Below the pieces are notes generated by a model, which was not told the DNA's origin, did no database searches, and saw only the letters and a program-made list of their open reading frames with translations. 64,000 bases of DNA from Acidobacteriota bacterium (GTDB lineage Bacteria > Zixibacteria > MSB-5A5 > GN15 > FEB-12). Shown one piece after another: positions 1 through 8,228 of this stretch (the first letter of the stretch is position 1; every line of letters starts with the position of its first letter). The position numbers and the translations under genes were made by a program. Location of the stretch: NCBI GenBank assembly GCA_035529075.1, contig DATKXK010000003.1, positions 17,087-81,086 of the forward strand, in the 5' to 3' direction.

Positions 1-584
1 AGGGTTATCCCGATCTGCAGGCGGCTCCGCTGCTTTGCGCCGGGCTGATCGGCTACCGGGCCCTGCGCATGGTCGGTGACGCAACGCGGGTGGGATTCTA
101 CGGCTTCGGTGCCTCTGCTCACATCCTGATCCAGGTGGCCCGGCACCAGAAGCGTGAGGTCTACGCGTTCACGAGACCCGGCGACAGCACCGGCCAGGCG
201 TTTGCCACCAGGCTGGGGGCGGTCTGGGCGGGTGCCTCGGACATGCCGCCGCCCGCCCCCCTTGACGCCGCGATTATATTCGCCCCGGAAGGCGCGCTGG
301 TACCGGCCGCCCTGCGCGCGGTCGCCAAAGGAGGGACGGTCGTCTGTGCCGGTATTCACATGAGCGATATCCCGTCGTTCCCCTACTCCATCCTGTGGGA
401 AGAACGAGTCGTGCGCTCGGTGGCGAACCTTACCCGCCGTGACGGTGAAGAGTTCCTCGCCCTGGCCCCGACGGTCCCGGTAAAAACCGAAACCCACGCC
501 TATCCGTTGGCCGGGGCCAACCAGGCGCTGGAGGACCTCCGCCAGGGCCGCTTTTCCGGCGCCGCCGTTATCGTGATCGACTAA
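1..584 (+). CDS. zinc-type alcohol dehydrogenase, C-terminal part (5' truncated by window)
   Basis: The reading frame is open from base 3 to the TAA at 582-584, so the gene begins outside the window. The start of the visible part reads AAPLLCAGLIGYRALRMV, the segment that in medium-chain Zn-dependent alcohol dehydrogenases (AdhA/propanol-preferring type) precedes the Rossmann fold. It is followed by the nucleotide-binding stretch VGFYGFGASAHILIQVA, the usual GxGxxG region here with A in place of the last G. The C-terminal catalytic-domain return ends with SGAAVIVID, typical of this family. The structural-zinc lobe and catalytic zinc ligands would lie upstream and cannot be checked. An NAD(P)-dependent alcohol/aldehyde interconversion is the family role. 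Its stop overlaps the stop of the convergent aminotransferase gene by four bases. Confidence 0.85.
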   Translation, partial: GYPDLQAAPLLCAGLIGYRALRMVGDATRVGFYGFGASAHILIQVARHQKREVYAFTRPGDSTGQAFATRLGAVWAGASDMPPPAPLDAAIIFAPEGALVPAALRAVAKGGTVVCAGIHMSDIPSFPYSILWEERVVRSVANLTRRDGEEFLALAPTVPVKTETHAYPLAGANQALEDLRQGRFSGAAVIVID

Positions 585-1741
585 CGGCGCGAAACGTCAT
601 CCAGAACGCCGATCAGTTTATCGACGTCACTCTCGTCGTTGAACAGGTGGACGGAAACCCGGATCGACCCCTCACGGTTGACCAGGACGATCCCGCGCCT
701 GAGGATATCCTTGTGCAGCCGTTCGACGTCCGGGCAGGTGAAGGTGAAGATCGACGAGCGGTGCTGAGCGGCCATTGACGACGTAATCGTGTAGTACGGA
801 TTCCCTCGAATATAGTCGGCCAGTCGATCGATAAGGGCGTAGTTGTGCTGCTGGATGTTACGGATACCGAGGTCTTCAAACAGCCTCGCGGCCGCCCGCA
901 TGCCAAGAATGTTCAGCACGGCGTAGTAGCCCAGTTCCAACCGCCGGGCGGAGTCGAAGTACGGCCGGTCGTAGTGGAACAGGTTGCTGAAATCCATCTT
1001 CCAGTCAACGCCGAGCCAGCTCATAAACGGCGGCGTGATGCGGTCGCGCACTTCATCGGAAAGGTAGAAAAAACCACACCCCTGCGGTGACAGCAGCCAC
1101 TTCTGGCACCCGGAGGTGAAAACGTCAAGGCCGAGCTGTCCGACGTCGATCGGCTCTACGCCCATCCCCTGGATACCGTCGACCACGAGGTAGATCCCGC
1201 GCTCTTTGCAGAGGGACGAAATCGCGGCCAGGTTGTTCTTGAACCCGTTGAAGAACTGCACCCACGAGAGCGACAGCACGCGCGTGCGCGAAGTAACGGC
1301 GCGTTCAAACTCGGCCATGTCAAAGACGCGCTCGCGCGATTTCACGAACCTGAGTACAAGCCCCCTGGCCTCGGCCGCCGCCTTCCACGTGTACACCACG
1401 GCCGGAAACTCAATATCCGACACCAGTACCTCGTCCCCCGCATTGAGCGGAAGCCCGAACGCCGCGATGTTCAGCCCGAACGAGGTGTTCAGACCGATGC
1501 CGATCTGCCGTGCCTCCGCGCCGATCATTCCGGCGTACGCCGACCGCAGCTCATCCTGAACCGTAAAGGCATCGTGCGTATCGTCCTGTTCCGCCCGGAC
1601 GCGCAGTTCGACGTTATCCTCGATGGCCTTCTTCACGGGCGTGCAGAACGGGCCGTAGGAGGCGGAGTTGAAATAGACAATCCGGTCAGTATGTGGAAAC
1701 AGTCGCCTGGCGGCGGCGAACGGCTCTTCTGTCACGTTCAT
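581..1741 (-). CDS. class V aminotransferase (PLP-dependent, cysteine-desulfurase-like fold)
   Basis: 386-residue PLP enzyme of the aminotransferase class V / isopenicillin-N-epimerase-like group. The start at 1741 gives MNVTEEPF and has an AAGGAA ribosome site 6 bases upstream; a longer open frame reaches back into the next gene but has no such support. Visible landmarks are the N-terminal YFNSASYGP, the cofactor aspartate in VVDGIQGMG near residue 188 and the Schiff-base lysine in TSGCQKWLLSPQG near residue 214. The substrate cannot be read from sequence: an active-site cysteine loop typical of IscS/NifS is not evident, so I do not call it a cysteine desulfurase. It follows the membrane protein and epimerase genes on the same strand with an 11-base gap, suggesting one transcript. 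Confidence 0.88.
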   Translation of the reverse strand: MNVTEEPFAAARRLFPHTDRIVYFNSASYGPFCTPVKKAIEDNVELRVRAEQDDTHDAFTVQDELRSAYAGMIGAEARQIGIGLNTSFGLNIAAFGLPLNAGDEVLVSDIEFPAVVYTWKAAAEARGLVLRFVKSRERVFDMAEFERAVTSRTRVLSLSWVQFFNGFKNNLAAISSLCKERGIYLVVDGIQGMGVEPIDVGQLGLDVFTSGCQKWLLSPQGCGFFYLSDEVRDRITPPFMSWLGVDWKMDFSNLFHYDRPYFDSARRLELGYYAVLNILGMRAAARLFEDLGIRNIQQHNYALIDRLADYIRGNPYYTITSSMAAQHRSSIFTFTCPDVERLHKDILRRGIVLVNREGSIRVSVHLFNDESDVDKLIGVLDDVSRR

Positions 1742-1752
1742 GGCAGGTTCCT

Positions 1753-2181
1753 TCACAGCGAGTAGAGATATCCGATAATGCTCAACGAACCGCCGAGCTT
1801 GATAAGCAACGACAGGAGCATGAACAGTATATACGGCATGGGTAGTTTTATCCTCACTGACAGGCCCATAAGGGCCGGGATTGCGCCGAGAGTGAAGGCG
1901 AACAGGCTGGCCGCCATCCCCGCGCGGATACCCGACAAGGGTATGATGAGATAAAAGAACCCGTAGGCAAGGGTGGGAATGACCGCGAAGAACAGCGCTT
2001 CCATAACGTAATTTATGGCGGCCCAACCGAGCCCGGTCGATTCCAACAGGCTGCTTGCGATCCCCTGCGTCAACTGCAGCTTCCGCTCAACGTACCGGAG
2101 CACGACGGACACGATAAGCAGGTACAGGCTCGACAAAACAAAACAATAGAGCAAAAGTCCCTGTGAGTACATCAGAGCCAT
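1753..2181 (-). CDS. small integral membrane protein of unknown function
   Basis: 142 residues, dominated by hydrophobic stretches: about residues 8-28, 52-80, 83-108 and 115-140, giving four or so membrane segments with a short charged loop (RYVERKLQL) after the first. It may be related to the Yip1 superfamily of small multi-span proteins, but I see no diagnostic motif. It overlaps the 3' end of the epimerase gene by 10 bases and lies 11 bases before the aminotransferase, so the three are probably co-transcribed. The start could be the first ATG or the one three codons later (MYSQG). Confidence 0.7.
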   Translation of the reverse strand: MALMYSQGLLLYCFVLSSLYLLIVSVVLRYVERKLQLTQGIASSLLESTGLGWAAINYVMEALFFAVIPTLAYGFFYLIIPLSGIRAGMAASLFAFTLGAIPALMGLSVRIKLPMPYILFMLLSLLIKLGGSLSIIGYLYSL

Positions 2182-3164
2182 CCGTGTTTGAGATACCAGC
2201 CATACGTTTCTCCTGCCCCCTGCTCGAGCGGGATGGCCGATTCGAAGTCAAGGTCCACCCGCGCCCGCTCGGTCGAGACCTGCCACGAGGCTAGCAGTTC
2301 GCGTGTCTTGTCCCGTGTCACCATGGGCGTGGCTCCGACCAGCTTGAAAACAAACTCCGAGACCGCCGCGGCAAGTCTGAAGACCCCCGACGGCAGACGA
2401 AGCGGCAGCGCCCGCCGGCCCGATGCGCGTTCCAGCACGGCCGTCAACTCCCTGAGGGTGTACGAACGGTTTTCCGCGATGTGGTAGACGGCGCCGCTTT
2501 GCGTCCTGGACGAAACGGCTTGAACGACCCCCCGTGAGAGATCGTATACGTGCACGAGCTGGATTCGCCGGTCAAGATCTCCAATGTACGGTTTCAGGTG
2601 CCAGTACACGGCTTTGAACAAGGCAAACATCTCCGTATCGCCCGGACCGTACACCGCCGGCGGGCGTATGGAGACCACGTGCAGGCGGTCCCTGTACGAC
2701 AGGGCCGCTTTTTCGCCTTCCGCCTTGGACCGACCGTAGGCCGTCACCGGGTTGGGCGGATCGCTCTCGGCCACCGGCCTTCCGGCCGAAGACGGGCCGC
2801 CGACCGCCTGAGACGACATGTACACAACCTTCTTTACCTCTGCATTGTGCGCGGCGATGGCGTCAAACAGCCTGGCCGTCCCGCGTGCGTTGACGTCAAA
2901 GAACGCCGCCGGGTTGCGGGCTTTCACGATTCCGGCGTTGTGGACCACGTAATCGACACTGCCGACCATTTCGGGAAGCCCGGCCGCGTCGGTGACATCG
3001 CCGTAACGGTAGCGCACGGGCAGATCTTTGAGGAAGGTCAGGTCGGCGGACTCTCTCACGCCGGCCACAACGTCATACCCCGACGAGAGGAACCTCCGGC
3101 AGAGGGCCGAACCGATGAATCCGTTGGCACCGGTGATCAGGACGCTTGGTTTCCCCTCGGGCAT
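2172..3164 (-). CDS. NAD(P)-dependent epimerase/dehydratase (extended SDR)
   Basis: 330-residue extended short-chain dehydrogenase. The N-terminus has the Rossmann motif TGANGFIGSALCRRF (GxxGxxG) at about residues 11-25. The catalytic set is present: Ser in VYMSSQAVGG near 118 and Tyr/Lys in TAYGRSKAEGEK near 142-146. The overall pattern (VKKVVYMSS, then VSIRPPAVYGPGD) is that of the 3-beta-hydroxysteroid dehydrogenase / nucleotide-sugar epimerase families; the substrate is not predictable. It is first of a three-gene minus-strand group with the membrane protein and class V aminotransferase. Confidence 0.9.
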   Translation of the reverse strand: MPEGKPSVLITGANGFIGSALCRRFLSSGYDVVAGVRESADLTFLKDLPVRYRYGDVTDAAGLPEMVGSVDYVVHNAGIVKARNPAAFFDVNARGTARLFDAIAAHNAEVKKVVYMSSQAVGGPSSAGRPVAESDPPNPVTAYGRSKAEGEKAALSYRDRLHVVSIRPPAVYGPGDTEMFALFKAVYWHLKPYIGDLDRRIQLVHVYDLSRGVVQAVSSRTQSGAVYHIAENRSYTLRELTAVLERASGRRALPLRLPSGVFRLAAAVSEFVFKLVGATPMVTRDKTRELLASWQVSTERARVDLDFESAIPLEQGAGETYGWYLKHGWL

Positions 3165-3262
3165 GCCCCGAAGGTAGGCAATTGAGACGGCGCCTACAAG
3201 TGGTTATCAGGAACGCGCGATGGATCGCACAGGCGCGCCGGACGGCTGACCCTCTTTACAGA

Positions 3263-4711
3263 TCAGGGGATAATCTCGGCGCTGAACTTGTAGAGTTCGG
3301 CAAACTTGTCCCTGTAACTGTTCTTGGGCAGGCCCGCCTTCAGGCAGGTCTGTTCAAGAAGCTCAGTCACGGACCAACCATGCTCTGTGGCCACCTGCGG
3401 CAGCAGCAGGCCGGAATGAAGGTCGAGCTTTATCATCAGGCCGTCCCGGCCGATCTTGATGTCGTTGACGTCCCGCACCTTCTCCAGCGGAGAAAGAATC
3501 GAGATCTCATACTCCAGGCTGTCCAACTCGGTGGCGGCCAGCGGGGGAAACCGCGGATCCTCGAACGCCGCGGCGACGGCCATGTCGGTAACCGTCAGAT
3601 AGAGCGGGTCGCGGGCGCGTATCTGTCCGATGCAGCCCCTGAGTTCGCCTCCTATTTTCAGCGTGACGAAGGCCCCGTTCTTCTCCTCGAGATTGGGGTG
3701 GGGCTCCGGGCGGTACGGCTGTCCCTGCAGCCGAGCTTCTATTGCCTCACGGGCAATCTTCAGCAGAGTCGCCTTGTCTTCATCGGACAGAACCCGCTTT
3801 TCCGGCGGCCTGGCGGCGGTGCTTCCAATGACCCGCGTAACCGTCCGGGCCTTCTCTCCGGCGACAACGGCCGCCGCAAGGTACCCGACCACCTCGTCAT
3901 AGTCGCCCGTAGTGGCACCTGAAGTGTTGTAGTCGAGGAATTGCACGCGGCTGCCGCCCAGCTTCCGGGCAGCATGCATCACCGCTGCGACCGGACCGCC
4001 CCCGCAAGCCTCTCCTTTTCCTGAGTGCAGGGTGCGCGTCAGGGCGTCCGCGTCAAACTGCTCGATCACCTTCTGCACGGTGTAATCCAGCCGCTTGGCC
4101 GTCTCCTGCGAGTGAAAGTGAGACAGGTCGGTCGAAGCCACCATGAGCGTGTTGGTTCCCTGCAACGCCGCGCCGAGCGTCTCCCCGAGCGCCCTGATGG
4201 AGTCCGTCTCCTGATCGCCCATCACTATTGCAACCAGCCGGGTCTTCGGCAGAACAATCTGCAGGAACGGCAACTGCACCTCGAGAGCATGTTCGCCCCG
4301 CGTAATTCCGGTGGCATGCCCCATGTTAGAGAAGTAAACCGACGAAGGATTGATGGACGCGATCTTCTCGGCCAGGGCAAGGTCCGTTTCCATCACGCCC
4401 AGCGGCGTCTGGTAGCCGCCGCCGCCGAAGACCGACGAACCCTTGAAGAAAACTGTATGCGACGGCGATACTATCACCACCGTATCGAACTCTTCTCCCT
4501 CGAGCAGCTTGTAAGCCTTGGCCGCCACCTTGCCCGAGTACGGGTATCCGGCGTGGGGTACGATCAGCGCCATGGGACGTCCCTCCAGCGGCACCTTGCC
4601 CACCTCGGCAAACATGGCTGCAATCGATTTGGTGAGTTCCAGCGCGCTACCGGGATAGAACGCTCCGGCTACGGCCGGCTTCCTGATCTCGCTCCGATTA
4701 ATCTCCGTCAT
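3263..4711 (-). CDS. Memo-AMMECR1 fusion (AmmeMemoRadiSam system proteins B and A)
   Basis: 482-residue two-domain protein. Residues about 8-290 are a Memo domain (RKPAVAGAFYPGS at the start, LIVPHAGYPYSGKVAAKAY, GEHALEVQLPFLQ, STDLSHFH), a fold related to non-haem-iron dioxygenases; the His residues of PHAG, GEHA and LSHFH correspond to the usual metal-site positions. Residues about 310-482 are an AMMECR1 domain (FVTLKIGGELRGCIGQI, DPLYLTVTDMAVAAAFEDPR, SLEYEISILSPLEKV). In many bacteria these two proteins occur with a radical SAM enzyme as the AmmeMemoRadiSam system; here they are fused, and no radical SAM gene is within the window. Biochemical role is unknown for the family. It is separated from the upstream NfeD-SPFH genes by a terminator, so it probably has its own promoter. 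Confidence 0.92.
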   Translation of the reverse strand: MTEINRSEIRKPAVAGAFYPGSALELTKSIAAMFAEVGKVPLEGRPMALIVPHAGYPYSGKVAAKAYKLLEGEEFDTVVIVSPSHTVFFKGSSVFGGGGYQTPLGVMETDLALAEKIASINPSSVYFSNMGHATGITRGEHALEVQLPFLQIVLPKTRLVAIVMGDQETDSIRALGETLGAALQGTNTLMVASTDLSHFHSQETAKRLDYTVQKVIEQFDADALTRTLHSGKGEACGGGPVAAVMHAARKLGGSRVQFLDYNTSGATTGDYDEVVGYLAAAVVAGEKARTVTRVIGSTAARPPEKRVLSDEDKATLLKIAREAIEARLQGQPYRPEPHPNLEEKNGAFVTLKIGGELRGCIGQIRARDPLYLTVTDMAVAAAFEDPRFPPLAATELDSLEYEISILSPLEKVRDVNDIKIGRDGLMIKLDLHSGLLLPQVATEHGWSVTELLEQTCLKAGLPKNSYRDKFAELYKFSAEIIP

Positions 4712-4855
4712 GGTTACCTGACCTCACTCCATGAGCCCTGCCGGCAAGCTACGGCACGTGCAGTCAAAAGTCAATCGGAGGCGCGGCGGAGCAGCAACAC
4801 CTTTCGGTCATCGGGCCGCCTTCTCAGCGGGCGCCCCGTACGTGGCCGGGCATAG

Positions 4856-4882
4856 AAAAAGGCCGGATACCCGTATCCGGCC
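4856..4882 (-). terminator. rho-independent terminator of the NfeD-SPFH pair
   Basis: Inverted repeat GGCCGGATAC / GTATCCGGCC (4861-4870 and 4873-4882), followed on the minus strand by a T run (complement of 4856-4860). It lies 40 bases past the SPFH stop codon and ahead of the Memo-AMMECR1 start. Confidence 0.85.
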
Positions 4883-4922
4883 TCCTGTCTTTCGCCTCGC
4901 CGGCCTGCCGCCGGCGGTTCTC

Positions 4923-5879
4923 TCAGCTCGTTGCCTCGGTCGGCGATGCCGACGGCCCGGGGTGACCTTTTCCGCGATCCTTGCTGACGCCTTCCACTAC
5001 GGCTGCCAGGGCTGAGATCATTCCGCTGGCTTCGTAAGGCAGAAAGATCTTGCTGGCTTTCCCATCGGCCAGGCGCGGCAGCACATCGAGGTATCTCAGC
5101 GTAATCAGTTCGTTGTCCGGCCTGCCCTCGTGGATGGCTCCGAAAACGGTGAGAATGGCCTGCGCCTCACCCTTGGCCACCGTCTCCTGCCGATACATCT
5201 CGGCGTCGGCCTTCTTTCGCACCGCCCCGGCGGCACCCTCGGCTTCGAGAACCTGGGCCAGCTTGTGACCTTCCGCACGCGTGATATCCGCCTGCCGGGT
5301 CGCTTCGGCTTCAAGGATGGTGGCGCGCTTGTCGCGCTCGGCTTTCATCTGCCGGCTCATGGCGTCGGTGATGTCGGCCGGGGGATCGATCCGCTGCAGT
5401 TCGATCCGGTTCACCTTGACGCCCCACTTGTCGGTGGCCTGATCCATCACGTCGCGGAGCTGGGAGTTGATCTGGTCGCGTGACGAAAGGCATTCGTCGA
5501 GGTCCATCTCGCCGATTACGTTACGCAGGTTGGTCTGAGCCAGCTTGGTCGACGCAACAATGTAGTTGGCAATCTCATACTTGGAGCGAAACGGATCCGT
5601 CACCTGGCAGTAGATGATACCGTCAACCTCAACGTTGACGTTATCCTTGGTGATGACCAGTTGTGGCGGAACGTCGATCACCACCTCCCGCATGTCCACC
5701 TTGATAACCCGGTCGGTCAGCGGGAAGATCATGTTGAGACCGGGGTCAAGCGTCCGCTGGAACTTCCCCAGGCGCTCCACGAGACCGCGCTCGTAGGGCC
5801 GGATGATCCGGATTGACGAGATCACCACGGCGAATACCAGCACCCCGAAAACAATTAGCAGCAGTTCGACGGCATGCAT
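4923..5879 (-). CDS. SPFH/band-7 (stomatin/QmcA-like) membrane protein
   Basis: 318 residues. One N-terminal membrane segment (about residues 4-24) is followed by the band-7/PHB domain beginning IIRPYERGLVERLGKF, with the typical DPGLNMIFP and RNVIGEMDLDECLSSRDQIN motifs, then a charged alpha-helical coiled region rich in Ala, Glu and Arg (about 180-250), and the C-terminal signature GEAQAILTVFGA. Family members form membrane-bound oligomeric rings associated with quality control by membrane proteases. The gene begins at the same base where the preceding NfeD-like gene ends (TAATG), the classic NfeD/SPFH pairing. A terminator follows at 4856-4882. Confidence 0.93.
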   Translation of the reverse strand: MHAVELLLIVFGVLVFAVVISSIRIIRPYERGLVERLGKFQRTLDPGLNMIFPLTDRVIKVDMREVVIDVPPQLVITKDNVNVEVDGIIYCQVTDPFRSKYEIANYIVASTKLAQTNLRNVIGEMDLDECLSSRDQINSQLRDVMDQATDKWGVKVNRIELQRIDPPADITDAMSRQMKAERDKRATILEAEATRQADITRAEGHKLAQVLEAEGAAGAVRKKADAEMYRQETVAKGEAQAILTVFGAIHEGRPDNELITLRYLDVLPRLADGKASKIFLPYEASGMISALAAVVEGVSKDRGKGHPGPSASPTEATS

Positions 5880-6331
5880 TATTCTGTCCTTTCTTCATTT
5901 AACTGTTCCTGTTTTTCCACACGCACTCGGGTGCCGGCCACCGACACAATTCGCACCCTGGATCGCTCCTCGATGCGAACCTCGGCTTCGGCCGCCCAGA
6001 TTTCGCCTTCATATCTCACCAGGCCGCCCCCATCGGGCTCCACGGTCTTGGTCACGATGGCCGTCCCGCCGATCATGCGGTCGACGTTGGACGCCTGAGG
6101 TGAAGGCTTGGTGATCTTGGAGGCCAGCCGTCGCGTCAACGGCAGCAGGGCCAGCGATATCACGAGAAAGATGGCCACCTGCACGTAATACGAGCCCGGA
6201 AAGATCTCGGCGTATATACCCGCGCACAGCGCCCCCGCGACAAAACTGACAAATATCAGGGTCGGTGTGACAAGCTCGACTATCAGGAACACCAGCGCCG
6301 CCGTTATCCAGATCCAGAACATCGTCGACAT
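5879..6331 (-). CDS. NfeD-family membrane protein
   Basis: 150 residues from the ATG at 6331, which has a strong GGAAAGGAG ribosome site 7 bases upstream; an earlier in-frame ATG at 6376 has none. Membrane segments cover about residues 4-25, 28-48 and 52-75, and the C-terminal ~70 residues (GGTAIVTKTVEPDGGGLVRY.. GEIWAAEA.. GTRVRVE) form the OB-fold NfeD soluble domain. NfeD proteins partner with SPFH proteins, and the stop codon here shares a base with the SPFH start codon. Short form: no N-terminal ClpP-like protease domain is present. Confidence 0.92.
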   Translation of the reverse strand: MSTMFWIWITAALVFLIVELVTPTLIFVSFVAGALCAGIYAEIFPGSYYVQVAIFLVISLALLPLTRRLASKITKPSPQASNVDRMIGGTAIVTKTVEPDGGGLVRYEGEIWAAEAEVRIEERSRVRIVSVAGTRVRVEKQEQLNEERTE

Positions 6332-6499
6332 GAAATCTCCTTTCCTGCCGGGAACCCGCTCCCGGAAGTCCGACAATAGTACTTGCGAACGGAGTCGATA
6401 TTCAGTACAACCTTGCGTAATGAGAAGGCCGTGCCCCGCTCGCTGTCAACTAAAAGGCCTGTCGCATCGGACGGACCCGTGTCGGGGAGAGATACGCCG

Positions 6500-7264
6500 G
6501 TGAATGCATACGACCGGTTTGCGTCCGTATACGACCGAATTGGAGCTGACCGGTTCTCCCGAGACATGGTCGCGTATACGTTCAGAATCGCACGACGTTT
6601 CGGAGTCCGCGCACAAACCGGGCTGGACCTCTGCTGCGGCACCGGCACCGCCATGGAACTGCTCGCCGATCGCGGCCTGAGCGTGGCCGGCCTGGATCGA
6701 AGCTCCGCTATGCTGAGCCAGGCGCGCCGAAAACTCATGGGCAAAGGCGTGAAGCTCTACCGGCAATCACTGCCCCGTTTCAGGATTCCGGACGGCACCG
6801 GCGGTGGCCGCGTGCGAAAGTTCGACCTGGTTACCTGTTTTTACGATTCCCTGAATTACCTGAAAAACGAGCGGGAACTCAAAGCCGCCTTTCGGTCGGT
6901 GTACCGTCACCTGGCGCCCGGAGGCTGGTTCGTTTTCGATATGAACACGCCTGTCGGGCTCAAACTGATCTGGGATTCGCAGATCTGGGGCGGTGTCAGG
7001 AACGACGTGGCCTGGATATGGAGAAACGCGTATCACGCTCGGACCCAATCGGCCGAATGCGCGACTACGTTTTTTGTGAAAGCCGGCCGCAACTGGCGTC
7101 GGTTCGACGAACTGCACCTGGAGAGGGCCTACAGCAATCGCGTTGTTAGGCGGCTGCTTCGCGAGACGGGACTCACCGTCATAGCGTACTACCGCTGCTT
7201 TACCTTTGACAAACCGTCCCGGGAAACCTGCCGGATCTGCGCGGTGGCCCGGCGCAACCGTTAG
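6500..7264 (+). CDS. class I SAM-dependent methyltransferase
   Basis: 254 residues if it starts at the GTG at 6500, which has GGGGAGAG 7-9 bases upstream and gives VNAYDRFASVYDRIG, the normal beginning of this family. The frame stays open back to an ATG at 6383, which would add 39 atypical residues. Motif I (GLDLCCGTGTAMELLADRG), motif II/III (VAGLDRSSAMLSQA) and the post-motif FDLVTCFYDSLNYL followed by HLAPGGWFVFDMNTP are all present, giving a Rossmann-type SAM fold. Substrate unknown. It is divergent from the NfeD gene and converges with the thioredoxin-like gene, overlapping its stop by four bases. Confidence 0.85.
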   Translation: MNAYDRFASVYDRIGADRFSRDMVAYTFRIARRFGVRAQTGLDLCCGTGTAMELLADRGLSVAGLDRSSAMLSQARRKLMGKGVKLYRQSLPRFRIPDGTGGGRVRKFDLVTCFYDSLNYLKNERELKAAFRSVYRHLAPGGWFVFDMNTPVGLKLIWDSQIWGGVRNDVAWIWRNAYHARTQSAECATTFFVKAGRNWRRFDELHLERAYSNRVVRRLLRETGLTVIAYYRCFTFDKPSRETCRICAVARRNR

Positions 7265-7782
7265 AACACACCCCAGGCCGTGTCGACGTCGGCCTCCGGA
7301 AGCTTCAGGAAATCGACCCACGGTGTCCTCATGAAGTGGCGGTTCTCGACGTAAATGAGCAGCCGCTTGAACGTCGTCAGGGGCATGGCGGAATCCATCA
7401 TGCCGAGAATCTGTCCCGTGGAGTCAAAGAAGTAGTACGCCGGAATACCCTCTATCTTCAGCAGGTCGAACAACTGGCGCCTGGTATACTGCCGGTCATT
7501 GATCGTAACCGGCAAATCCCGGTCGAGGTTGATGTTAACCGGGATGTAGTGCTCGTTCAGATAGGCCACAATCTCAGGCCGAGGCAGGATCAGACTCTCC
7601 ATCTGCTCGCACCAGGGACAGTTGTCCTGGCTGATATAAAGAAAAAGCGGGCGCGGTGCCTGGGGAAACTCGGCCTGCATCTCAGCAAGGTCCGTCCACA
7701 CGAGTTCTGCCGACCCCGGCTCATCTGAGCCGCAGCCGGTCATCAGCACCCCGAGCAGCGCCAGGATCAGTGCCGTTCTCAT
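7261..7782 (-). CDS. thioredoxin-like lipoprotein
   Basis: 173 residues from the ATG at 7782. The N-terminus MRTALILALLGVLMTGC is a lipoprotein signal ending in a lipobox with Cys17. A thioredoxin fold follows with the redox pair C55-P-W-C58 (SQDNCPWCEQM) and the cis-proline region GIPAYYFFDSTG. The proline-tryptophan dipeptide and context resemble the DsbD-gamma/SoxW-like thioredoxins that work in the envelope. It is the last gene of a minus-strand set OsmC, DUF302, DUF6132-like, zinc ribbon, thioredoxin, suggesting an envelope or peroxide-related thiol role (inference). Confidence 0.87.
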   Translation of the reverse strand: MRTALILALLGVLMTGCGSDEPGSAELVWTDLAEMQAEFPQAPRPLFLYISQDNCPWCEQMESLILPRPEIVAYLNEHYIPVNINLDRDLPVTINDRQYTRRQLFDLLKIEGIPAYYFFDSTGQILGMMDSAMPLTTFKRLLIYVENRHFMRTPWVDFLKLPEADVDTAWGVF

Positions 7783-7828
7783 GATCGTCAATCTGCCTCG
7801 TCCGCGACCGCGGACTTGGTCAGCCCGC

Positions 7829-8029
7829 TCACGTGAACCTGCCGCCGCAGCGGGGCGGCCCCGCAGACGGAAGCCCCAAACGGGAACTCGAAGGCGCCGC
7901 GAAGGCGGACAACAGCCTGGTCGTGTTTTCAGATCGGCAGTGCGGGCAAGTGGCAGCCACCGTCTCATGCGACGTCAACTCCTCGAACCGCCCGTCACAG
8001 TCATTACACCTGTATTCAAAGAGAGGCAT
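7829..8029 (-). CDS. FmdB-type zinc-ribbon protein
   Basis: 66 residues beginning MPLFEYRCNDCDGRFEEL, with two CxxC knuckles (C8/C11 and C28/C31), the FmdB/CxxC_CxxC_SSSS family pattern. Family members are small putative regulators of unclear function. Its AAGGAG ribosome site overlaps the TAA that ends the upstream UGA-containing frame (8039-8041), which suggests translational coupling to that gene. The C-terminal third is Ser/Ala/Pro rich and probably disordered. Confidence 0.88.
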   Translation of the reverse strand: MPLFEYRCNDCDGRFEELTSHETVAATCPHCRSENTTRLLSAFAAPSSSRLGLPSAGPPRCGGRFT

Positions 8030-8038
8030 TCTCGCTCC

Positions 8039-8221
8039 TTAATCGCTGCGGGACATGACCGCCCCGAACACTGCTCCCAGCACCGTCACCACCGTCGGGG
8101 AGCACAGGATCGGTCACGTCGACCCGAATCGAATATACAGCATCGAGAGGATGAATCCAAGCGCACCGCCGGTCAGCGTGAAAACCAGCGTGCGTTTCCA
8201 GTTACGCATCAGGCTCGGCAT
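8039..8221 (-). CDS. DUF6132-like small membrane protein, probable selenoprotein (in-frame UGA)
   Basis: Reading from the ATG at 8221, 35 codons give a basic N-terminus (MPSLMRNWKR) and one hydrophobic helix (TLVFTLTGGALGFILSMLYI, residues 11-30), then a UGA at 8114-8116, and the same frame continues for 24 codons (PILCSPTVVTVLGAVFGAVM...) to a TAA at 8039-8041. The two halves together match my recollection of DUF6132 proteins, which have helix, then G-T-C-P-I-T, then a second helix. Here the motif reads G-S-T-UGA-P-I-L-C, so the UGA replaces the conserved Cys. A stem-loop suitable as a bacterial SECIS follows the UGA (8072-8104). The downstream FmdB gene's ribosome site overlaps the final TAA, as expected if ribosomes reach it. 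The alternative is a frame broken by a nonsense mutation. Start-site support is weak (GGAG about 16 bases upstream). Confidence 0.6.
8072..8104 (-). promoter_or_regulatory. candidate bacterial SECIS stem-loop after UGA
   Basis: Beginning 9 bases after the UGA, the transcript has UGCUCCC (8104-8098) perfectly complementary to GGGAGCA (8078-8072). Inside, a short upper helix can form (C8097-G8081, G8096-U8082, C8094-G8084, G8093-C8085) closing a 7-base loop that starts with GU (8092-8086), with C8080-U8079 bulged on the 3' side. UGA-to-apical-loop distance is 21 bases. This agrees with the general bSECIS layout (stem, bulge, GU in a small loop within about 16-37 bases); I have not computed a fold. 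Confidence 0.5.
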
Positions 8222-8228
8222 AACGCGG

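Noticed and set aside
1742..2026. N-terminal extension of the class V aminotransferase
   Set aside because: Overlaps the membrane-protein gene; residues are atypical and the ATG at 1741 has the ribosome site.
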